DNA of 64,000 nt, from positions 69,994,935 through 70,058,934 of the forward strand of contig CM043950.1 of assembly GCA_014529385.2 (NCBI GenBank). Reading direction: 5' to 3'. Shown one piece after another: positions 22,790 through 33,248 of this stretch (position 1 is its first letter; each line of letters begins with the position of its first letter). Below the pieces are notes generated by a model. That model was not told the DNA's origin and did not search any database. It saw nothing but the letters and a program-made list of their open reading frames with translations. Both the position numbers and the translations under genes were made by a program. The stretch is from Adiantum capillus-veneris (lineage: Eukaryota; Streptophyta; Polypodiopsida; Polypodiales; Pteridaceae).

Positions 22790-24909
22790 TTAATGGTTTT
22801 CCACCCAAAGAACTGCGAAAAGATATAGCTCGAAAATTAATCAAGGAATGCGAACCCTATTGCTTACTGGCTGGAACTCTCTATAAGAGAGGAAAAGATG
22901 ATGTTCTTAGATGCTGTGCTCGCGAGGATGAGTATTTATATATTCTACAAGAGGCACACATGGGTGTAGCTGGTGGTCACTTTTCAGGAAACTTGACTGC
23001 CCGAAAGATCTTACAGTCAGGCTATTGGTGGCCCACTCTGTTTAAGGATGCATCACTTTTTGCAAAGGGATGTGATGAATGCCAACGTTTCAACAAGCCA
23101 CAAAGAAGAGATAGGATGTCTCTACATCCCATCAAGGTAACCCAACCATTTGAAAAGTGGGGCTTAGACTTTGTAGGACCGATTAGTCCGGCTGCACGTA
23201 ACACGCAATCACGATATATCATTGTGGCTACCGACTATGTAACCAAATGGGCTGAAGCAAAAGCAACACGAAAGGCGGATGCAAAAACAACAGCTAAGTT
23301 CCTCTTTGAGAACATTATCACACGTTTTGGATGCCCCTTTGAACTTGTAAGTGACAATGGCACTCATTTTATAAATGAAGTAATAAAAGAACTTACATCA
23401 AACTTCATGATATCTCACCACAAGTCTACACCCTATTATCCCCAAGCAAATGGCCAAGCTGAGAGTACACCCAAAACTCTCATCTCCATTTTGACAAAGA
23501 CAGTCGAGGCTCATCGCATTGATTGGGACCTAAAGCTTACATCAGATTTATGGGCTTATCGTACTGCGTATAAAGTTGCTATTAATTGCACACCGTTTAA
23601 GATGGTGTATGGCCAAGAAGCAGTTATGCCATGGGAGTTTGTCATTCCTAGTCTTCGAGTAGCTTCTCAAGAAGGTTGGGATGGTAACCCCTTAGTGGAG
23701 CGATTATATATCCTGGAAAGGCTAGATGAAGAGAGGCAATTATCTGTGCGAAATGCTCTAGTGAAGAAGGATAGGAGAAAGAAGTGGTTTGATAGCCATT
23801 TAAAGGATAAAGACATCAAGGTTGGTGATAAAGTTCTTATGTACGGGGTACGTAATGAAAAGAAGAAATTGAAATACGCTGGTAAGGGACCATGTCGAGT
23901 GTGTGAAATTATCCCGCAAGGTACCATTCGTGTGGAGACTCTAGATGGAGTTGAAACCATTGGATTCCTTAATGAGAGTAAATTCAAAAGATATTATGAT
24001 CCTCTAAGCCAGGAAGAGTTGCAAGCCATCCATCAAAAGAAGGCTGCCAAGGAACAAGCAGAGCTTAAAAAAATCCAAGCAAGAGTTGAGGCTCGAGAAC
24101 GACAACAACGTCTTAGACGCCAACGAGAGGCTAATCTGGGAATCACGCAAGCATTTTTCGAGGACACAGATGACGACTCATTAGAATTTGAGCCACCCCT
24201 ACGATACCCAATTGAGCTAAATAGCCCCTATGGGAAAGTACTATACAATGCCTTATTAGATACGGGAGCTAAACACAATTTGTTATCCTATGGAGTTTGG
24301 TGTCAATTAGGGAAACTGACCCTATCCCCGAGTACGATGCAAGTCAAGGGCATTAATAAAAAGAAAACTGCTATTCTTGGAGTCCTTCAGACCCCTATTG
24401 TCTATGACAATGGAAGCATAGTGCAGAGGTTTCTAGTGATGCCCGCGGGAGCTATGGAAGGCAACGTAAACCTGGGACGCACGTGGATGTTGGCAACCAA
24501 ATGCACTATTGATTGGGATACTGGTAGTGTCACGACGCGACCACCAACTCTTACCGCTATCATTCAAGCAAAGTCACCTACGTTGCAAACTCTAGCAAAG
24601 TTGAAGGATAGCCAACATTCACAAGCCAAGGTGGTTAACTCGTCTTTGCCGGCTACCCATGAACCTAGCACTTCAACACTTGTAGTTGCAGCAAGCACTA
24701 ATATTGCAAGTACTCAACCTGCACAACCTAAGAGTAAATATCAATGGGTCCCCAAGGCCTTACTTCCAACTACCTCAACCCTCCCATCCATTCCAAGAAA
24801 AAATTTCCTGAGAAAACCAAGAGCGCGCCCTAGGAGAGTCAAGACCAAGTCACGATGGATTCCAAAACAACTATTAGAAGCCCAAGGCTACTATGATGGA
24901 AATGAGTAA
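22753..24909 (+). CDS. pol: gypsy element 3 integrase with downstream second retropepsin-like domain
   Basis: 718 codons. HHCC zinc-binding module (AHMGVAGGHF to GCDEC), then the integrase core with Asp139 (LDFVGP), Asp201 (SDNGTHF) and Glu237 (NGQAES), a D-61-D-35-E spacing. A GPY/F-like module (GKGPCRVCEI) and a Lys/Glu/Arg-rich coiled coil (about 415-460) follow. Then comes a second aspartic-protease-like domain: ALLDTGAKHNLLS with Asp503, a hydrophobic-glycine strand, and LGRTWML. The tail has W-x-P-K motifs (QWVPKALL, RWIPKQLL). The first Met is a convenient frame start; homology shows the polyprotein ran in from RNase H. The TAA end is probably also a mutation, because the same frame continues with another WVPK. 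Confidence 0.9.
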   Translation: MPEWSEKIVNFLVNGFPPKELRKDIARKLIKECEPYCLLAGTLYKRGKDDVLRCCAREDEYLYILQEAHMGVAGGHFSGNLTARKILQSGYWWPTLFKDASLFAKGCDECQRFNKPQRRDRMSLHPIKVTQPFEKWGLDFVGPISPAARNTQSRYIIVATDYVTKWAEAKATRKADAKTTAKFLFENIITRFGCPFELVSDNGTHFINEVIKELTSNFMISHHKSTPYYPQANGQAESTPKTLISILTKTVEAHRIDWDLKLTSDLWAYRTAYKVAINCTPFKMVYGQEAVMPWEFVIPSLRVASQEGWDGNPLVERLYILERLDEERQLSVRNALVKKDRRKKWFDSHLKDKDIKVGDKVLMYGVRNEKKKLKYAGKGPCRVCEIIPQGTIRVETLDGVETIGFLNESKFKRYYDPLSQEELQAIHQKKAAKEQAELKKIQARVEARERQQRLRRQREANLGITQAFFEDTDDDSLEFEPPLRYPIELNSPYGKVLYNALLDTGAKHNLLSYGVWCQLGKLTLSPSTMQVKGINKKKTAILGVLQTPIVYDNGSIVQRFLVMPAGAMEGNVNLGRTWMLATKCTIDWDTGSVTTRPPTLTAIIQAKSPTLQTLAKLKDSQHSQAKVVNSSLPATHEPSTSTLVVAASTNIASTQPAQPKSKYQWVPKALLPTTSTLPSIPRKNFLRKPRARPRRVKTKSRWIPKQLLEAQGYYDGNE

Positions 24910-25260
24910 ATTTGGGTACCTAAACGTAAAATGTGTCCTTCCCTATCGACAACAAACCCATATGAGTCAAACAGTGTAACGCTAAAGCCAATGGCAGACC
25001 GTGGGAAGGGAAAGATCACAGAATGCTACACACCTAGTCCAGAGCTAGTTTGGGCTCTAAGGCAAAACCAATTTATTCCACCTAGCTCAGGAAGGGGGGA
25101 GTTCCATGAAGCTTCTAGCTCCTCATGTAATACATCCATAGAGGTAAAAGCTTCTACACAGCCTCCATCTATAGTAATGGACCTCCATGAAGCTACAAAA
25201 GAATCCACACCTCCCAGTGTTCAAGAATCACCTGATGAACCACTTCAAGTTCGATCCTAG
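24910..25260 (+). pseudogene. gypsy element 3 pol C-terminal tail beyond TAA
   Basis: Same frame as the integrase segment, separated only by TAA 24907-24909. It begins IWVPKRK, a third W-x-P-K motif, then a Ser/Thr/Pro-rich low-complexity tail ending at 25260. Its function is unknown; element 4 has a similar tail. Confidence 0.6.
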
Positions 25261-25398
25261 GAGAGTACCTTACCACCCTTGCAACTTGACGAGGCACCTA
25301 GGGTTATAGAAAACCACTGGCAAAATCCTCACCTATTACCAACTGGAACAATTGGTTTCAAAGGGTGACGACATCATTTCAAACGGTATGATCTACCC

Positions 25399-25412
25399 AA
25401 GGAAGGGGGGAG
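25399..25412 (+). other. Internal polypurine tract
   Basis: AAGGAAGGGGGGAG followed by TGTTTG. The same 20 bases in the same order form the true polypurine tract and LTR start of element 4 (minus strand, 29858 to 29839). In element 3 it lies 2 kb upstream of the actual 3' LTR. Confidence 0.8.
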
Positions 25413-25627
25413 TGTTTGTGGACATCCATCTTCCCTCTCAACTTTTCTCCATGACCTCTTAATCTCCGATCTTAGGGAATGTATATATAAAGCCTTATAC
25501 TCACAAAAACAAGGTAAAAAAGTAAAAGAGCAAGAGCCATAACACAAATCATAAAAACAAATTATGCACAAGAACACGACCCATGTAATATTTGCACTCT
25601 AACCATCATCTATTTGCGTGTACAGAT
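25413..25627 (+). promoter_or_regulatory. LTR-like internal promoter segment of element 3
   Basis: Starts TGTTTGTGG right after the internal polypurine tract. A strong TATA box (gtatatataaag) is at 25481-25492, and an acceptor-like tgcgtgtacag (25615-25625) lies just before the ATG at 25628. Either a relic LTR or a promoter/splice region for the accessory frame; which one is undecided. Confidence 0.5.
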
Positions 25628-26050
25628 ATGGTTAGTACGCTAGAGTCATCCACTCCTGCCTTGGGTGAGAGGTACCCTCGTTACTTTTCAAAAATATTTC
25701 ACATGGTCTTTCCAGTGCTTGCATGTGAATGGGATTTGATAGGTACGCTAGCATGTGAGAGGAATTTTGAGGAGTTAGAATGGCTGATACGTCTTTTGAC
25801 CACGTCTGATCCATACTTAGTAGAGAGCGTTTCTCCCATTGCACAAGCCTACCCTTTTGACCAAGATGACTATAGGCGTCTAGTGACCTTCTTAGTAAAC
25901 ATGGGCACCTATGATGAAGAAGAAAATTTACACGACTACACGGATGGCACATATGGTCTCATGGATGATGACTTTGTTTATCTCGACGACGAGGATAGGG
26001 GTTTAGCCTTAGGGTTTCCCCCCAACCTCTACAATATCCTATTCCCTTGA
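25628..26050 (+). CDS. gypsy element 3 accessory protein, unknown
   Basis: 140 codons, intact, in the position where env-like genes sit in some gypsy elements. I take the ATG that follows the acceptor-like tract (MVSTLESS) rather than an in-frame upstream one at 25592. The N-half is predicted mostly helical with conserved-looking Cys and Trp. The C-half is strongly acidic (runs of Asp and Glu with Tyr). I see no signal peptide or membrane segment, so it is not a plain envelope protein. It is not recognised as any family. The 140-codon frame is unbroken in an element that has lost others, but the element is young, so this is weak evidence of function. Confidence 0.55.
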   Translation: MVSTLESSTPALGERYPRYFSKIFHMVFPVLACEWDLIGTLACERNFEELEWLIRLLTTSDPYLVESVSPIAQAYPFDQDDYRRLVTFLVNMGTYDEEENLHDYTDGTYGLMDDDFVYLDDEDRGLALGFPPNLYNILFP

Positions 26051-27407
26051 CTCTCTAGGGGGAGTGCAAATAATTAGGTTAGGGTTCCTTATGTTTTTTG
26101 TTGTGTTCAATAAGTGTTGGTACCTTTTTCCACTAATGTGCCTCCTGGAGGTATTCCTTTTGTTTCCTAGTGTGTACAAGAGCGTGTTGCTATTGGTAGG
26201 ATTTGGACCTTCATGGAATCTTTATCTCAACTCACTCTTCAAATCAAGCACGACGATCGACACAAACAAGTGTTTCTTGTCCATTAGCATTGCCCCTTAT
26301 CTTTTTTGCATCTATGATTGTCAGCTTTAATTGTGATTGGTAGCCTAATATTCACCGCATTTGCTTAGTATCAAACATTTAATTCAATGTAATTTTTTGT
26401 CATAATCACTTGTCTAGGTTTTAAAATCAAGCAGTCCGACAAACTAGTTTGACCAAGTTAGGTGTTAGAAATCTTCTATTAATACCATGGGGAATGCCTT
26501 CCTAATAATTAATGGTTACTTAGGTTCTTAATCCGATTTAGGCAGCATTGTGTGAAATGTACTAGGGATTTCTAGTGGGCTTGACCCTATTGACCTTTAG
26601 CTTAAGTATTATAAAGGGAGTTTACTAGTGTGATGAGTCTGGGGAGGTGTATCAGTGTTATATGACCCCCCAAAGTTACAAAATTAAAATGCTGAAAATG
26701 AACAAACAAAAAATCAAAGTGCCACACTGTAAAATCTTAAGCTGGAAGAGAAATCTCAGCTTGATTTGGTACTTCACTCACATGTATTGCCTATGGTACT
26801 AGAGCCCTAGAGGTTCCCAGTATGGGCGCTTTTACTTGAAAAGCAAAAAACCCAAGGTATACAAAATAAGCACACACATCAAAATTGAATCACTGTGAAA
26901 AGACTTTGGGGGGTCAAAGAAAAAGTAATCAGTCAGGCGACGATTTTATGAGAAATTCCTTTTATGGTAGCTTAACTACAAGGTCTACTAGATATAGCCT
27001 CTAGTCAGCCCTCGAACATGAATACTTGGTTCTCGCGATTAAACAACTTAATTGACCACAGAAAATTGAGAAGCTTACCCATGGTATTAATATTCGATCT
27101 TTAGTGCCTTTCGACCGTCAAATTAGCGACCCCAGACTTGTTTAATTTTTTACCTTTACATCTGTTTATGCATTTGATTACATTGCAATTTAATGTTCAT
27201 TGTTGACAAATTGTTTGAAATTCTTTTACCAATCAATTTGTCTACCTAAAACTGCATATGCTTTTTAATCACTTATGAGAATGCAATTACTGTGCCAATG
27301 TTGTTTGATTTGCAATGACTGAAGAAGGCTAAGGACATTCATCTCATGCTCTTTCACCTCGACGAACGAGCTTCAACTCAATAGCTTCCGGGGACGGAAT
27401 CTACATC
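26051..27407 (+). other. 3' non-coding region of element 3
   Basis: About 1.35 kb, AT-rich, with no frame of interest. A cgatttaggcagca stretch near 26527 resembles, inverted, the motif repeated at 9095-9274. It ends in the polypurine tract. Confidence 0.55.
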
Positions 27408-27420
27408 AGGAAGGGGGGCA
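27408..27420 (+). other. Polypurine tract of element 3
   Basis: aggaaggggggca, immediately before the 3' LTR. Confidence 0.85.
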
Positions 27421-27739
27421 TGTTAACCCTCACGGCTCACGGACACCCCATCACCTATGACGGACGTGTATTATGTATTTGGTAGAGTCAGGTACCGGGC
27501 TTGTCGGACCAATAGGAAAAGGGTAAGAGTGATCGCCGATGAGAGGCGCACTCTAACTGGGACATTCAAGGGATTAGTTGGCTAAGCATGGGCGCCCAAG
27601 TGTGAATGGGGTGAGCTCATATAAAAGCCAACTAAACCTAAAATTCACTCATTCTCTCATTTGTGCAATAGAAGAGTGCTCTTGCTCCATCTCCATCTCC
27701 ATCTTCTTCTTCTTCACCTCCTCGTGTGTGTGTGTATGT

Positions 27740-27772
<33 letters not shown>

Positions 27773-28015
27773 TGTGTGCGATCGAGCATTACGAAGGCAC
27801 GACGGCGGCAAAGCGGTTGAGTGCGGCACGACTGCAGCTTCTTCTTCATCGCGGCGAGGAATCCTCCACGGCAGGAGCATAGAGCGGTGAGTGACACACC
27901 ATTGCCCTCTTTTGAGCTTGCTAGATTAGTCTTGTTGTGTGCTTGGAGCCATTTGTGGCTCGCACACGGTGTATCGGCAAGTCCCTTGCTTTGACAGTGC
28001 GGCAAGGAGCGCACA
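27421..28015 (+). repeat. 3' LTR of gypsy element 3
   Basis: 595 bp, TGTTAACCC...GCGCACA, single TATA block, followed by AAAGG (28016-28020). Confidence 0.95.
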
Positions 28016-28954
28016 AAAGGCCAGATGCAACAATTTCATCACCAAAACTGAGATCATGAACTGTACATCTGTCATCCACAAATTTGACTACAAGTCCAAG
28101 TCTAGCAAGTGCGGATATAGACAAGAGATTCTTCTTGATCCCAGGTACATAAAGTGCATCAACAAGTGTAAAGGAACTGCCATTAGCAGCAGTAAGCACA
28201 ATCTTTCCAAGTCCGTGAACTGGATAAGAGGCATTGTTGGCAAAGTGACAGAATTCCCATGAGGGACAGACTCGAGAGAGGTAAACAATTCACGATGTGA
28301 GGTAATGTGCTTTGTAGCACCACTGTCGAAATACCACACATGTGAATCTGCAGCAACTGACAAGCATGCATCATGGACAGAAGGATTGTAAGTGCACTCT
28401 GCGCTAAAAGCCCATTCTGCATCAACATCAACATTACAGTCTCCTTTCACAGAAGACTCAACAATGGCTGCATTTGTAGTGGAACCATCATTTGCAGTGG
28501 AACCACCCTCTTTCTTCTTAGCCTCTTTGGCCTTCAACTTAGGACACGACTTGATCAAGTGATCATTAGCTTTACAATAATGGCAATGTATCTTCTTTTT
28601 GCCCTTATCAATAGAATTTCTAGACGAATTGCTACCAGCAGAAGCATTAGGAACAAAATTTTTGCCACTCGCAACAGAACCATAAGAAGTGGCTGCATTA
28701 CTGCTACCACCCTTTCTTTGAGAAGCAATAAAAGCATGTTCAACTACACGCTACCTAGTCTTGTTTTTTCTAGAAAGTGACTCTTGCAACAATAACGTGC
28801 ATAATGCATCAAACTTGACAACTTCAGGATTTCCTTGGGTCATCAGTCTCCAAGTACTAGCAAAAGTCTGGTAGGAATCTGGTAAGGCATCAAGAACAGT
28901 CTGCACAAGGGAACTGTCTAAAATGACTTCACCTGCAGAAATAAGTTGCTCATT
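28016..28954 (-). pseudogene. gag-pol: copia element 2 protease and gag C-terminal part
   Basis: Resumes element 2 after element 3. On the minus strand, from 28954 down, it holds the end of the gag capsid region (LVQTVLDALPDSYQTFAST), the zinc knuckle CHYCKANDHLIKSC (all four ligands kept), and the protease motif FDSGATKHIT near 28310-28345. The GAG-pre-integrase start follows, up to the cut at 28020. At least one frame change and a stop occur. Element 4 cuts it at 28955, where TCATT is the surviving target copy. Confidence 0.9.
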
Positions 28955-29844
28955 TGTTTGCGGGTCGCCGTGACGGACGTCCATAGCATAGCTCTCACGC
29001 ATCAACATAAAATATCAATACAAGGGAAGCGACAAGGATGAGGCATGGAAACTCACTAGGGTGTCAATCCTAATGAAGTGAACTCGATGAGATGCGACTA
29101 CTAACTCTACAAGCAAATCATACGCACTAAGCCAAGTAATCTGCCTATGTCCTTCTACATAGATCTACAGTCATCACGCCCGCTTACCATGCAAATCATA
29201 TCGGATTCGCACGAAACTTGAAGGGAAGCTACAGGGGACTCACAGCATTTTGGAGAGGTACAAAGATCGCGATCGTTCATCCCCAAGTCAGCAAAAACAG
29301 TGAACAGGTGATCCTAAAGGGTCGTTTTAGGGTCCCTAAAGCCTCTCCTAGGGTAAAAACAACATAAAATACGCATATAATCACTCAAAACAGCGATTTA
29401 AGGTCTCAAACTCATAGTTAAATACCTACACCGAATCTTGAATGATTACACTTGAATGGAAGAGCAAAGTAAGAGGAACACAATGCAATAAACGAATCTG
29501 AATTTGGATTACCGTAGCCACAGTATTGAAGATTACAAGTTGGAGCAAGAAGAAGCTCTCAAACGTACGCTACCTTCTCAGTTTCTCATAAAGAAAGATG
29601 ATGTTCAAACTTACAAAATTGACCTTTATAGTTTAGGTCTTTACAAATGGCTTGTCCGGCCAAAAGCTCCTAAACTTCTAACTGACTCTCTAATATACAA
29701 TTGCTCCCAGAAAAATAATCATAAATTCTTTTACAAGTTCTCGGCTTAGAGATGCTCTCTTACAAAAGAATTTTACAAGGGTTTCCCACAAAAATGTGAC
29801 TCCTTCTCTGGAAACCATTGCTTCGTTGCTTCATCCGCCAAACA
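28955..29844 (-). repeat. 3' LTR of gypsy element 4
   Basis: 890 bp. On the minus strand it starts TGTTTGGCGG and ends CCCGCAAACA. It contains one of the GATCGCGATC dyads (29265-29274). Relative to the 5' LTR it lacks about 24 bp near 29240. Confidence 0.93.
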
Positions 29845-29858
29845 CTCCCCCCTTCCTT
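29845..29858 (-). other. Polypurine tract of element 4
   Basis: On the minus strand AAGGAAGGGGGGAG, directly before the 3' LTR. Confidence 0.85.
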
Positions 29859-30039
29859 ATCCTTGCACGTCCTCGTGCATGTTCAGAGCTTTGGTCGTTG
29901 ATGGGGCTCCAAGGAGGCAAGAGTGTTGAAAAGCTCCGCATGCGGAGTACCGCCTCCAGGGCTTCTTGATGCTGTTTGAAGGGGTTTTCACTCAGTGTGT
30001 GTTGGTATGCTACATATCGTGCCTTGAGGTCCTTCGCCA

Positions 30040-33000
30040 TAGGATGAAAGATCCTTGAGTTGACTTCGAAGAAACTTGGACGAAGGCCTCTTCAAACGTC
30101 TTCAAGTAATGTGAAGGCAGGTAAAAGAGTCTAGAATACATTGCCATCAGAATATGTCGTGGTGGTGAATCTTGCAAATTCCAATAGATCCCTCTATGCC
30201 CTTCCAGGAAACAGGTTCCATGAATGATCGTCTCCTTCAGTGTCTTTGAACACTTGGATGCAGGTGACGATCAATCGGGCTATCTTTACCAGCATCTGAC
30301 AGGCCACATCGGGGACATCCCGCAGCAAGGTGATTGTCGAATTCAGAGTGTTGACCACATAGGCTACTATAGGAGGATTTTGTGCTGTCAGGACTGGGTA
30401 GTCCAGCTTTTGCTGCCTCGATCCTTTCCATGTGGCAAACTCCTTCCATGTGCGTCTTCTAGGGACTGGGCAGAAAGTAGGATCTATTTGAATGTGCTGA
30501 GGAGCGTTGTGGTGATTGGTTAGACCCTATGGCCGCTTGTCCAGCCACTTCTGCCTCCATTTAGGGTGATCTTCAATGAGAGCCTGAGCTTCTTCAGTTG
30601 TCAGTGCAACACCTTCGCAACCCCCATCTTTGTTTCGTGGCAGGGTCGACCGCATCTTCTCCGTCCACAGGATTGCTGGTGGCATATCAAGGGAAAAGGT
30701 AGGTACTCATGACCAAACTCCTCTACCTGCTCTTCGGGCTGTAAGAATGCCAAGGCCGCTGACTCCATTATCTTCTTTTCGTATATCATGTAATCTTTTG
30801 CTGGTCCCTCTGGCATGTCCTTGATGCTTTCAGTGAGCTCATCTCTAATATCTAGGCCTGCCTCAGCCGATCCCTGTCCCTGTTCTCCTTCATGTGAAGT
30901 TTCAGGCAAATCACGCATTTCTTGTCCTGACAGCAGTTGCGGTTGCACTTGGGCTTCCACTGTTCTGATTTGATGTTGAGAACTCAATGCTTTTTTTTCT
31001 TTCAACAATGTGTCGCTGATATGTTTTTGAGTCTCTAACTCGGCCCTTGCTTGTGCAAGTTACTGCTCCAGCTTTTTTACCTTTTTCTCGTTGGCCGCTG
31101 TCTGGGCCATCATTCCCGATAAGAGCAGCTGCCTTTGAAGTCTTTCTTGCTCTAGCTCCCCTTTCAGTGCCGCTAGGGTGTTCACTGCTGTGGCATTGTC
31201 TGATGTGGAGACCAATGCTCCAGCAGGTTCCTGGTTTGCCATCAAGGTTGTTAGAGTACTTTTGACAGTGAGGTATGAATTGTTAACTCTCTGAAACCTT
31301 GCGCTTTTGTAAGCAAGTTGCTCCGTTGCTTTCTGTACCTTTGCTGTCAATTCTTGGCATTCTTTTTCCTTGGTGGTTAACTCCGTCCTGACGTCCACCA
31401 GATCTCTGATCAGAGACTGAGCCTGCCTGTCACTCAATGTTTCTTTCCTTTGTTGTGAGCTCCAATTGTGCCCGTAGGCTCTCTAACTCCTCTTGCCCAG
31501 ATGCTTGCTTTTGTTGAGCCTCCTGTACCTGCTTTTCTTTTTCTCTCAGCACCACGTGCTAGCATTGGAATTGTCTTTCTAATTCTTATAAGGTTTTCCT
31601 GTAGTCAAAATCAACAATAGCCTGACAGGCTTCTTGGTATCCTATTGCTTTCATAGGACGCATAGACTCTTTTTGTGAGGATGAAGGAGGAGGAGGTGGT
31701 GGTTTTTGGGTTGATGGAGAAGGAGGAGGAGGAGATTTCGGCGAGGGAGGAGGTGGTGATTTCGGCACTTCTTGTACGTGCCTCTTTTTCATCGTATCTT
31801 CCCTTGGCTGTAAAGCAGGCGTGTTCGCTTTTCTTTTCTTTAAAATCTTTATGATTCTTTGGCGAGTCAAATCCGCCACCCGTCGTGCTTCCACATTCCT
31901 CTCTCTTTGAGATTTCTTTAGCTGCTCTGCTTGGTTCGTATCATCAGCCGCTTCTTTCTCCTTTGTTCCTTCAGTGGACTGAGAAGATACATCCACTTCT
32001 GCAGCCTTTTGTTCCGCGGCTATCCTTTGTTTTTCAGCCTGTATTCGAGCTGCCTCTTCTACTCTTGCCTGTCTTTCCCTCTCGAGTCTTTGTTTTTCTA
32101 TTTGTTGTGTTGCAGCAACTCTTGCTTTTTTGTCAGCCCGCAACTTGGTCCTTCTTTCCTCAACTCTTTGTTGGGCCTCTACATATGCTTTTTGAAGGTC
32201 GGACTACGACACTGTACTTCTTTCCCACTTCCTTTTCTCAAGTGGTGTGCTGGTGTCTTCCTCCTCACTTTCTTCAAACTCAGATGGTCCTTTGTCTTTT
32301 GACCCTTGAGAGTTTCCCTCATCTTCAGTCTCAATCTTTTCTTCATCGTGTGAGCTTTTGTTGGATGCCTTGGCCGAGTGCGATGGTGTTGCACTAGTGG
32401 TCGTCCTAACTGAACGAGAAACCAGCTTTGCTTTTTGAATCAAGGCCGTTTGAGAACTGGCCGCCGCCCGACAGATCTTCAATCATTCCCAAAGCTTGGT
32501 ATGCTATTCTTGTTAGCATTGGCCCTGCACTCATGTAGCTTTTGTTCTTTGCCGAGCCTTTCAAATTTGCTTCGACCAAGTTCTCCAAGATGTAAGAACC
32601 ATAATCGCAGCGGATGGTTCTGTTTTCAGCTGTTGCTAGAGCCATGACCAGTGCGATGTGCAGGATCGGCTCGGTGTAGCGAGGAGGCTTTTGTACTTTG
32701 AAATGCTGAGAGATCAATCTCATCGGTAATTCCAGCTCACCGTATATCATGTCACTGTATTTGTACTTGTTTCCTTTTGCTTTGATAAATGCCTTCTCGT
32801 TATCCAGTGACTTGGTCTTTGCCAGCAAGTCTTGTTGCCCTGGAAGGAAATGCAAAGCTTTGTTGATGATTTCTTTTGTGATCTTTACTTTTACCTTTGA
32901 TCCATCCTTGTCAGTGAGCATTGCTTGCCCATCATACTGTATCGAGATCATGAGCTCGTGGGCCCTCATGAAGTCTGTTCCCCATGGCTGCAATTTGAAA

Positions 33001-33248
33001 AACTGCTCCAAATGTATAGCCCACACGGCTTCTGTGACCTCCGGCCTTCGGTGGAGGTTCCATATTTCCCTTGGCATGATAGTCGTCTTTACCATGTCAC
33101 CATCAGCATCCCTAAACTTTGCGATGAAAATGTGAGCAGGGATCTGAGCTAGTATTTCATCCGAGATGTGAGCTTTTTCGTTTGTAGAGAGCTCATTCAC
33201 TTCATATGGTGCTGCTGTCCACTGCCTTGCTTGCTTTTGGCGAGGCAT
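30040..33248 (-). pseudogene. gypsy element 4 large accessory protein (about 1,000 codons), unknown
   Basis: The first 280 codons (33248-32406) are unbroken, start MPRQKQARQW, and look like one globular domain. Frame changes then lead into an acidic linker (32482-32204) and a long Arg/Glu/Ala coiled coil. A run of Pro-rich repeats (KSPPPPSP) follows (32143-31586), then a second coiled coil (31437-31060), an acidic stretch (31008-30601) and a helical C-part. It lies between pol and the 3' LTR in the same strand as pol. I do not recognise the family; a coiled-coil accessory or env-position protein of a long gypsy element is the best description. No membrane segment is evident. Confidence 0.6.

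Larger units (their letters stand above)
14274..28015 (+). mobile_element. Ty3/gypsy element 3, long, post-integrase protease, young
   Basis: 13.7 kb. LTRs 14274-14966 and 27421-28015 (TGTTAACCC...GCGCACA), target duplication AAAGG (14269-14273 and 28016-28020), and an Asp-tRNA-type primer site. The order protease-RT-RNase H-integrase is Ty3/gypsy. There is no chromodomain, which with the primer type suggests the non-chromoviral Athila/Tat side, as an inference. The LTRs differ by about six substitutions plus a 102-bp duplication in the 5' copy, so it is the youngest insertion. Only a few stops and shifts break its genes. Confidence 0.95.

Noticed and set aside
24054-24200. Chromodomain after the integrase of element 3
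   Set aside because: The segment is a Lys/Glu/Arg coiled coil leading into the protease-like domain; no chromodomain aromatic pattern is visible.
25628-26050. Envelope gene
   Set aside because: The position fits, but there is no signal peptide, membrane segment or cleavage site, so it is left as unknown.
29504-29749. Antisense 81-codon frame in the element 4 LTR, also at 51909-52154
   Set aside because: It is on the opposite strand to the element and its first codon is TTG. It is kept in both places only because the LTRs are copies of each other.
31885-32397. 170-codon Leu/Phe/Ser-rich plus-strand frame, membrane-like
   Set aside because: Antisense of the coiled-coil accessory gene; hydrophobic only because it is the complement of a Lys/Glu-rich stretch.
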